A DNA stretch of 61,229 bases from Setaria digitata. Its lineage: Eukaryota; Nematoda; Chromadorea; Rhabditida; Setariidae. Positions 54,101 to 61,229 of this stretch are shown here, piece by piece; the first letter of the stretch is position 1, and each line of letters opens with the position of its first letter. A program made the position numbers and the translations under genes. Under the pieces are notes generated by a model. That model saw only the letters and a list, made by a program, of their open reading frames with translations. It ran no database searches and was not told the DNA's origin. Where the stretch lies: positions 1 to 61,229 of the forward strand of contig RCAB01000393.1 in the NCBI GenBank assembly GCA_003640385.1. Reading direction: 5' to 3'.

Positions 54101-54717
54101 GCATAAAACTGTAGACATTGAGTAATAAAGATTACCAAAGCATTGTTAAGACTTCCGCGTCTTTAATTTTAAATTCGCATTCAATTATATTTCATTTTTC
54201 CTTCTTAGCGATAAAAGATGAAACAGCGAGGACCATAGATGAAAGAAGCGAAGGATATACTTCAGTAAATAATGACGATAATGTTGGTGATGATAATTAT
54301 GATTATGAAAGAGATGAGTGTGGATCGTTAACAAGTTGCTGTGCAGGTGCTGTCCTAGATGATGTCCCAGTTACACCGAAAAGGCCATCTAGATTGCTCG
54401 ATCCGGCAAAGTCAGTCTTACTACCATTACTTCTTTGCAGAAGACATTTTTTCTTCTCTCAGTTCATAATTTTTAGTACAGCTTAAATTTTTAAAGTTCA
54501 TTATTTCATCTTTACGAGGTAAAAAGTAAATGACCAAATTTCGCAACAGTTTTTTAAAATTTTCATTTCTGAGATGTGCTATTTTTCCAGACTATCAAAT
54601 TTTAATTTAAGCCCATCGATATTTAACGAAGTGATGGTTGTTTCGGCTGGTGTCATAGCATTGGGAGTTGGTATATACATGGTGTACCAATTTATCAAGC
54701 GTCGATCTGCACCTTAA
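47050..54717 (+). CDS. PDZ-domain, tail-anchored protein of SYNJ2BP/OMP25 type
   Basis: Exons 47050-47185, 48473-48696, 49284-49331, 49526-49598, 49933-50069, 50141-50257, 53087-53276, 53510-53638, 54209-54410, 54591-54717 give 460 residues in phase. Exons 1-2 encode a basic, Arg-rich N-terminal region (KRFGKRLLTRVRD, NRRIF) with no domain I recognise. A single class-I-like PDZ (about 155-245) follows: FGFNIVGGTDQ, the signature of synaptojanin-2-binding protein/OMP25, then KIGDRIISVNG and THNDAVELLH with His at the start of helix B. An acidic, Ser-rich linker comes next, then a C-terminal membrane segment (about 434-453, VVSAGVIALGVGIYMVY) with a short basic tail IKRRSAP: a tail anchor suited to the mitochondrial outer membrane. 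Vertebrate OMP25 is about 145 residues, so the long N-terminus and linker are unusual. Exon 4 has a spurious second copy (49686-49748) caused by the N junction at 49681. Intron 6 is about 2.8 kb. Confidence 0.85.
47608..47852 (+). CDS. Alternative terminal exon of the PDZ gene (short isoform)
   Basis: An acceptor CTCTAGCAG at 47599-47607 opens an exon in the same phase as exon 1 (47050-47185). Joined, they give a complete 126-residue protein ending at TAG 47850-47852. The exon is far richer in GC than its surroundings and reads without a stop for about 80 codons (LIPANNN, FGLHIESRSRKW, SRNRKRKVPNEDQDEL). It has no early ATG, so it is invisible as a stand-alone frame. AATAAA follows at about 48225, then exon 2 of the long form at 48473. 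The product would be soluble, basic, without PDZ or anchor. I do not recognise the family. The other reading is a separate small gene followed by a downstream operon member, but the long form's exon 2 has no in-frame ATG. Confidence 0.65.
48225..48230 (+). terminator. Candidate poly(A) signal for the short isoform
   Basis: AATAAA about 370 bases after the TAG at 47852 and before the next coding exon; supports 47608-47852 being a true last exon. Confidence 0.45.
49682..49852 (+). repeat. Assembly copy of PDZ-gene exon 4
   Basis: After the N at 49681 the sequence repeats exon 4 and its intron start (left copy 49531-49680). The copies differ by a Leu/Val codon (GCATTA against GCAGTA) and an intron indel, which suggests two haplotypes joined end to end. 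Keeping both would duplicate about 20 residues, so only the left copy is used in the gene model. Confidence 0.75.
50258..53086 (+). other. Large intron 6 of the PDZ gene
   Basis: About 2.8 kb, far longer than neighbouring introns. Contains a long GT dinucleotide array (51115-51168), a C run followed by an A run (about 52577-52600) and no exon I could support. Confidence 0.6.
51115..51168. repeat. Long GT dinucleotide array
   Basis: About 25 GT units in the large PDZ-gene intron; likely polymorphic microsatellite. Confidence 0.9.
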
Positions 54718-55980
54718 ACAGTTTATTCTATTTTGCAACAAATATTTTTGGCCCGCAAATATTTGTGAAGATAGGCTATTGCTGAAGAGTTTTCCATTTT
54801 TGCAATTATTAGCGCTGTTTTAAATTCGAAGAAACCTACATCCTAAGTAATCGATCTCTTATTTGTAGTCTCAAAAGTAGCAAAAATAGAATAGACAGAT
54901 ATATGAATTGCAAAATTGAATGCTTAGTTTAACAATGGAAAATTATTCGTATGTTTTTAAGCTCCTAAAAATTATTTGTTTACGTGCTCAGTTACATGAA
55001 TTCATATTCGGGTTCTTCATTTTTTTTTCTTTTTCTTCTTCCTCATACTCATTTAAAATTCACCCAAATTTACAGAGCAAATTTATGATTTCCAAATTTT
55101 ACAAATTTATTCTCAAGTTTTAAATTAAACCACAGTAATTAGAGGTGTTACTAAATACTTCATCATCTTTTACTGTTTATTCTCATTTAAAGTTCCCTTT
55201 GCAAGGCAGGCTTCTCTATTTGTAGAGAATTAATTATTACACATATAACCTACATTGTATGTTCTCTGTAATGATAATGATTAGTAGTGAATGGAAATAT
55301 TTTGCTTCACTTTTTTTTTTCCCTAGTATCTGTGGAAATATTTGGAAAATCAGAAGTATTTCAGTGATTATTTGAATGTTTTTTCCCGCTTACAGTTTAT
55401 ATACTGAATAAATCATTGTTGACATTTCAATTTGACCTATCGATTTTCACTGTTATGAATGCATCTCAAAATATGTTTCTTATAATCATGAATGATTTGT
55501 TAGCTTTTAACACAATGATTTTACATTAGTCCATTTATTTCTGCCATTTTTTCGGTGAAAAGTCAGAGTTAAATTTTTCTCATTCTCAAAAAGCAGAAAA
55601 AAAAAAAAATTATATTTATGTATAGAGGATCATCTAGGATATCATTTGTAATATCAATTTCTAGTTGTGCTTTTTGAATTTTTCTCTCGACTATTTGATA
55701 TTGAATTATTACGCGCCACAAAAAGCAAACCATCCTGCATAATCAGCCATCCGAAGATTATTACTCTTCAAGTTGAGAATACAACTTTTTCGATATTCGA
55801 CTGCATGTTCATCTTTGAATCTCTCACTAGTTCCGGAAATCGGAACTCAGAAGCCGAGATAATGGAAGATTTCTAATGGAAGCGGTCCATTTCGCGAGTT
55901 TTAACATCTCAAGACAATTTTTTTTCCAGGAACAGTTGATTAACATGAATAGGATTTACATGCGATGAGATTTAACATTA
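54718..55980. other. Intergenic, PDZ gene to TRNT1
   Basis: Long 3'UTR and promoter space. A 69-codon frame (55667-55876) behind an ATTTCTAG has somewhat coding-like composition, but it begins without ATG and fits no neighbour's splice phase. Confidence 0.45.
55407..55412 (+). terminator. Candidate poly(A) signal of the PDZ gene
   Basis: AATAAA about 690 bases past the long-form stop; nearer canonical copies were not seen, so the 3'UTR may be long. Confidence 0.3.
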
Positions 55981-57097
55981 ATGAAGGAACACTGGTTAAG
56001 GTATCTGTCATTACAAATTCGGAATATTACAAATAAACCGAGGAACATTACCATTCCGAAGATGATTTCTGAACCAATCGTACCGATNGTCATTACAAAT
56101 TCGGAATATTACAAGTAAACCGAGGAACATTACCATTCCGAAGATGATTTCTGAACCAATCGTACCGATCACTCAGAAAATTGATACGACACAATTCAGG
56201 ACACTTTTTACACCTGAACTTATCAAACTCAATGATCTCTTCAAAAAGCATAATTTTCAATTGCGGTAACTATTATTTCATATCTGGACTACAGTAGTAA
56301 TTTCTGGCACTTTTAAGATGATAAATATTAATTTTTATCATATCCGATTTGTATCTTACATATTTTATATGGTGTCATCGTTTAATTGCAGTTAAAGAAA
56401 ACTTAAAATATTTGTATTAATACGGATAAAATTAATAGGAATTATTATACTGTTATAAGTGATATATTTATAATTAGTTTTTTTTTTTTCTTAATAATAA
56501 TTAGTTTTCATGTGAAAAATCTGATAGGAAAGGAAAATGGGTAAAATATGTGGTTGTAGTTATTTCGTTAATTTGGCCTTTTTANTTATAAGTGATATAT
56601 TTATAATTAGTTTTTTTTTCTTAATAATAATTAGTTTTCATGTGAAAAATCTGATAGGAAAATGGGTAAAATATGTGGTTGTAGTTATTTCGTTAATTTG
56701 GCCTTTTTATATTTTATGAAATTTTTTTTAGTCCTACTTCCTCTTCATTAGTAATTGTTTTTTTTTTTTTTTTTCCACAGCATGGCTGGTGGTGCAGTCC
56801 GTGATCTTTTAATGGATATAACACCATCGGATGTTGATTTTGCTACAAATGCGACGCCAGAAGAAATGAAGGCCAGTTATATTCTAATTAGGGATAGTTT
56901 TCAGTTCATTATTTATTTTAGTAGTTGTATGAAATGGAATCATGAAGAAAAGAAAAGCTGACGAAATATGGGACTTGATGTGTGATGTAGTTAGGAAATT
57001 AAAAAGCATTTAAAAGATTAGCAATTAATTTTAAGTATTAGTTATTGAAGATATGTGGAAGTATGGAAGTATATGAAACATAGATAGTAGAATTCTT

Positions 57098-57131
<34 letters not shown>

Positions 57132-60066
57132 AGCATTATTTTCTATAATACATCTCAGGCTTTGTTTAAATAATTTGATTTCAAATAAATTTTTTTTTCC
57201 GTTCCAGAAAATGTTTGCCGAGGAAGAAATCAGAATGTTGAATAAAAATGGTGAAGAACATGGGACGATTACTTGTCGTATTGATGATAAACAAAATTTC
57301 GAAGTTACAACTTTAAGGCTTGTGAAATTTCGATAATTTCTGTTACATCTGTAGTTTAATGTTGAATGTTGCCGTTGAAATTTGTTGAAATTGAAATTGA
57401 ATGTATATGAGAGAAAGGTTAATAATGAGTTTTCTGCTTTTCATACTACAAATAGCATCAATCACTGGTGCATAATGTTGGTGAAAACCAACTACCTTAC
57501 CGGCTTAACAACGTTCTGATCATTTGATGCAGTCATGACTAGGATAAATTTTGTCGTAACACGAAACTCTTAGAAGTTGTCAATTAATTGTTTCGATGGG
57601 TTCAGGATCGATATCGTTTGTGATGGACGTCGAGCCCAGGTTGAATTTACGACCAGTTGGCAGCTCGATGCAAACAGACGTGACCTTACGGTCAACTCAC
57701 TTTTCTTAGGTAGATTGATTGTTTTATCTGGAAAGCCTTTTTCCAGTATACAATTTTGTTACTGTAGTTAAGTTTGCCATTCTTTTTCAGATTTGGATGG
57801 TACCGTTATTGACTATTTCGGTGGAATAAAAGATTTGGAGAAACGGCGAATTGCTTTTGTGGGTGATGCAAAACAAAGAATTCAGGTGTCTTTGCAGTTA
57901 TCGTTTTAATCTACTGTTTCATATTGTCTTCGTAAATGAAGTTGAAAAGTTTGTTTTCCTTTGTCCTTACCACAATCACCTTATGTTATAATAAAATTTA
58001 TCTTTTTTCAGGAAGATTATTTGAGGATTTTGCGATATTTCCGTTTTTTTGGTCGATTGGCACTAGATGGTGGGGCGCATGAAGAAGAAACGTTAGATGC
58101 CATTATTTCGAATAAGGATGGTCTGAAAGTAAGTTAATCTCTGTCAATTGATGTGTTATTAATTGTAGTTGGAATTAATTGGATTTACGAAGAAGAATTT
58201 TCAGTGAATTTGGTTACATTTGGTGTTTAACAGTACACCCTGAAATATTTCTGGAATTTCCAATGAGTTAAAAAAAAAAATAATCCGCCAACAATCAAAA
58301 AATGTAATTCTCTGATTTTCAATACTGAACTACTGCTTAAAGTTAATGCCAAATTTATTTATATTTGCGTAATGAAAATTTGAAATTATTTTTTGCTTAT
58401 TGTCTGAGCTTAAATGATTTCAGTGAAGTGCATTTAATAATGTTATTCAACTTCTCCGTACTGTACATCTTCTGGGTCAGCTCGAACTAAACAAGTTGAA
58501 AATTAATTTATCTACTAATTCTTAGTGTTTTTAAGGACATAAGTGGCGAACGAATTTGGATGGAATTAAAGAAAATTTGTGTTGGTCGTTTAGGTGGTGA
58601 AGTATTGACAACAATGTTAAGACGATGTAATCTGGCTTCCTTATTAGGACTTCCGGAAAATGCGGACACTGGACACTTCTGCCAGCTGCACAAGCGTTAC
58701 TACCCAAACATAGAAGCTATGACTCTACTGTCATCGTTGTTTGTTGAAAAGGAACAAATTGAAGTATTTTACAAAAGGTTAATTTTACGTTTAATTTGAA
58801 AAAAAAAGAACTTCATTTTCAAAGAAAAGAATGAGAGAAATTGCTAATTCCGGAGATATTTTCTGACTAGGACTACACTTTATTTGAAATGTTTGTGTGA
58901 CTATGCTGTTTTCTCCAGCAGTGTTAAAATCATTTTATGAATTTAATTACATGACCAGTATCATATTGTCTTGTGTTCAGTCATCACCTCTTCATGAATA
59001 AAGATAATTAGATTAGAGTTATTAATGAAGTTTCCCATCAGATGAACTATAAATAGAATGTAGGGCTAGATATGTAAGATATTCGTTACTTTAAAATAGT
59101 ATGCTGTAGGAAACAATTACGCTTAGAATAATAATTTGTACGCGAGCAAAAGTAATTCAACTATCAAGATTGATAAAAAATAGCATATTCAGTGCTTTCG
59201 AAATTCAACTAAATTACTTTTGGACAGAAAATACAGCTTATGTTGGTAAATTTTCATTCATAGACTTTACTCTGATCTTCATTTTTTCATGGTTTTTCTC
59301 CCGGCTACTAAGATATTTCTCCATCTCACTGTAGATTGCCTGTTATCGTTCTTCAGATGTAAATTATCGTATGCCGAAAAAACGTTAGCAGAATTTATTG
59401 TACAATTTCGTGACGAAGCAAAAAAGAATGCGAATTCAATTTTGTTTTTCAAAAATGTCTTGTTGAATGAAGAACGACTGCATAAGTTTACGAGTGAATT
59501 TTTCTTTGTTCTGAGACTTGTAAAATTTTGAAACGAATTTGAATGAAAAACCTTGGAGTTGAAGGAATTTTATACGACATGTCAGTTTGAAAATGGGAAA
59601 TAGGAGTTTGGGTAATTCTTATCTGCTTTCAGAGAAGAAAGTCCAAACCAGTCGAGAAAAAGTTATAGAATTGGCAAAATATTCAATGGTTAATGAACAA
59701 CTTATCAGTGAGTTCAACATTTGGAAGACCCCAATATTCCCAGTTGGTGGAGTTGATCTGATGCATAGCAATATTCCACCTGGGTCACATGTTAAACAGA
59801 TCTTGGATCACCTTTTCAAATTATGGATTGAGGTATGCCTGGTTCTGAACAATTTTTGTCTTGACCGTACATTTGATTTCACCAAATTCTGCGCTGACCG
59901 ACGTGATTTTCGACGCTACCGATAATTTAAATTTAAAATTCCTCAAGTAAACTCAGATAAATAAATTAACTGAAATCGTATATACAAAAAAAAACCAGTT
60001 GCCTTATAGTTCTTGTATTCTTTATTGTAGCCATATATATATCATAAATATATATCATAATATATC

Positions 60067-60110
<44 letters not shown>

Positions 60111-60298
60111 CATTTGATGTTTTAAATTTGTAATTTCTGAAAAGGAATCTAAGCATATTTTTGAAATTGAAGACAAACTCACTGCAGAGTCAATGGACGA
60201 TGAACAGGGAGGAATTACTGAAGCATGTTAATGACATCGAATGGGATAAGGGAAAAGTTCGCTCCAGATGCAAGCGGAAGCATAGTTCTGGGAATTGA
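55981..60298 (+). CDS. TRNT1: CCA-adding tRNA nucleotidyltransferase, with likely mitochondrial leader
   Basis: Adds and repairs the 3' CCA of tRNAs in cytosol/nucleus and mitochondria. Exons: 55981-56265 (containing an 82-base assembly duplication; the real exon is 55981-56006 plus 56089-56265), 56781-56871, 57208-57317, 57606-57709, 57791-57885, 58012-58128, 58536-58777, 59357-59493, 59633-59832, 60188-60298; 469 residues. The leader [15 protein letters not shown] is basic and amphipathic, as in mitochondrial targeting signals. Class II nucleotidyltransferase marks: [18 protein letters not shown] (70-78) with metal-binding D85/D87 in [83 protein letters not shown]. Two consecutive introns (after 56871 and 57317) must use GC donors to keep frame and homology. 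TRNT1 in humans is 434 residues. Confidence 0.95.
56007..56169 (+). repeat. Duplicate-flanked single-N junction inside TRNT1 exon 1 (56088)
   Basis: 81-base copies of coding sequence; one base differs (AAT/AGT, Asn/Ser). Only one copy keeps the frame to the end of exon 1. Confidence 0.8.
56453..56710. repeat. Duplicate-flanked single-N junction (56585)
   Basis: About 125-130-base copies with a 5-base indel; first TRNT1 intron. Confidence 0.8.
60062..60108. repeat. AT dinucleotide array
   Basis: (AT)n in the last TRNT1 intron. Confidence 0.85.
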
Positions 60299-60312
60299 TT
60301 ACATTAACTATT

Positions 60313-60530
60313 AACTATAAAAGCTATGTAAAATTACCATTCTTTTCTACCTTTCTGTTAATAAAACATTTGGATTATTTTTTCATGNAAGAGAAAGATA
60401 AAAGCTATGTAAAATTACCATTCTTTTCTACCTTTCTGTTAATAAAACATTNTAACTATAAAAGCTATGTAAAATTACCATTCTTTTCTACCTTTCTGTT
60501 AATAAAACATTTGGATTATTTTTTCATGTT
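60313..60530. repeat. Triple copy across Ns at 60388 and 60452
   Basis: AAAGCTATGTAAAATTACCA and the following 35 bases occur three times; TRNT1 3' flank. Confidence 0.8.
60360..60365 (+). terminator. Poly(A) signal of TRNT1
   Basis: AATAAA 62 bases after the stop; the same short stretch recurs after the N junctions at 60388 and 60452 as an assembly artefact. Confidence 0.5.
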
Positions 60531-61229
60531 GTCGTTGTGTCGCATTAAATACTAAAGTAATTTGAAGCTTTTGAATGAAGGTTAAAAAAAATAGTCTTTT
60601 TTCCTTTTTTACTTGTAATATTAACAGTTTTGGTTGGAAAGTTTTATACATGAGATAAGGAGAGTGGCACAGTGAATGGAAAATATATTGGGAAAACTTT
60701 TGGTAGTGAAAAATTTGCAATAAACACTCATCAATATGGATAAATCACAGAATTTTCCGAATCCAGAAATCAAGTATAAACATTCAAAGGAATCTTCACA
60801 AATATGATAATACATAATCTTCTATTCGAAAAAGGGAATTTTCGCGAGAGTCATGAAAATTTTTAATTCTAGAAATTAGTTCGAGGAGGTACCATTTTTG
60901 ATGCTTAAAAAATTGCAAATCAGAATAACCCAACAAAGTTCTTTATTAATCCAATTCCACACTTTCTCTTCCCTTTCTATGCTTACCTGCCTAAACAAAG
61001 CACCTATACGTCTGACCAGTTGGTCACTAGAAGTACTGCGCTTACACAACAAACTAAGTACCACCCCTATATATTTACTAGTGGAATTAGTATTTTTAGC
61101 TCATTTCATAGAGATCAAGTAACTACGCAAGCTTAAAGGCTAATTCAACAAATGGAACATCTGAGCAACATCCTGAACTTCGGTCTTTTTCTTATCTAAA
61201 TAAGAAGCAAGAAAGCTACTAGAATTCAA
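60366..61229. other. Right-edge intergenic
   Basis: Assembly-duplicated TRNT1 3' flank (to about 60530), then AT-rich sequence with no recognised gene up to the edge. Confidence 0.55.

Noticed and set aside
55667..55876. 69-codon frame before TRNT1
   Set aside because: Starts at GTG, no homology recognised, and phase matches neither the PDZ gene nor TRNT1; kept only as a note.
1..61229. tRNA, rRNA, transposase, reverse transcriptase or viral genes
   Set aside because: No cloverleaf arms, conserved rRNA blocks or RT/transposase motifs were recognised on either strand.

Overview
The window is eukaryotic and almost certainly nematode. It is very AT-rich, full of A/T homopolymers, with short multi-exon genes, TTTCAG-type acceptors and small introns. 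Its gene content points the same way: a two-DM-domain mab-3-like factor, ShKT modules and a DysF-containing ferlin. A clade III (spirurid/filarial-like) worm is my inference from composition, not something the sequence proves. It is a draft scaffold: twelve single-N junctions are each flanked by near-identical sequence.

Layout. Minus strand: a 5'-complete-looking but 3'-truncated ferlin (about 42-11456, 31 exons) runs off the left edge. Upstream of it on the same strand lies a seven-exon mab-3-type DM-domain gene (13253-16380). Plus strand: a small Cys-rich predicted secreted protein (19257-22166), REV1 translesion polymerase (24023-30442, 16 exons), a secreted protein with two ShKT domains (32971-36167), a divergent CHK1-like kinase (40172-43834), a PDZ plus tail-anchor protein of SYNJ2BP/OMP25 type (47050-54717) that has an overlooked alternative last exon at 47608-47852, and CCA-adding tRNA nucleotidyltransferase (55981-60298).

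I rebuilt exons by hand from splice sites, reading phase and remembered family motifs. Apart from the 5'-uncertain Cys-rich gene and the truncated ferlin, each model runs from ATG to stop with a total length divisible by three, which is a strong internal check. The genes are not an evident pathway: membrane fusion, sex determination, damage tolerance, secretion, signalling, mitochondrial outer membrane and tRNA maturation are simply neighbours.

The points most worth a second look are: the alternative terminal exon in the PDZ gene; several phase-forced GC-AG introns with AAG|GC donors; a mab-3-like first DM domain with two residues missing between zinc ligands; a REV1 tail with a UIM-like and a PIP-like motif; a kinase with three altered active-site motifs; and tandem duplications that captured exon edges inside ferlin. 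I saw no tRNA, rRNA, CRISPR array, transposon or clear horizontally acquired gene.
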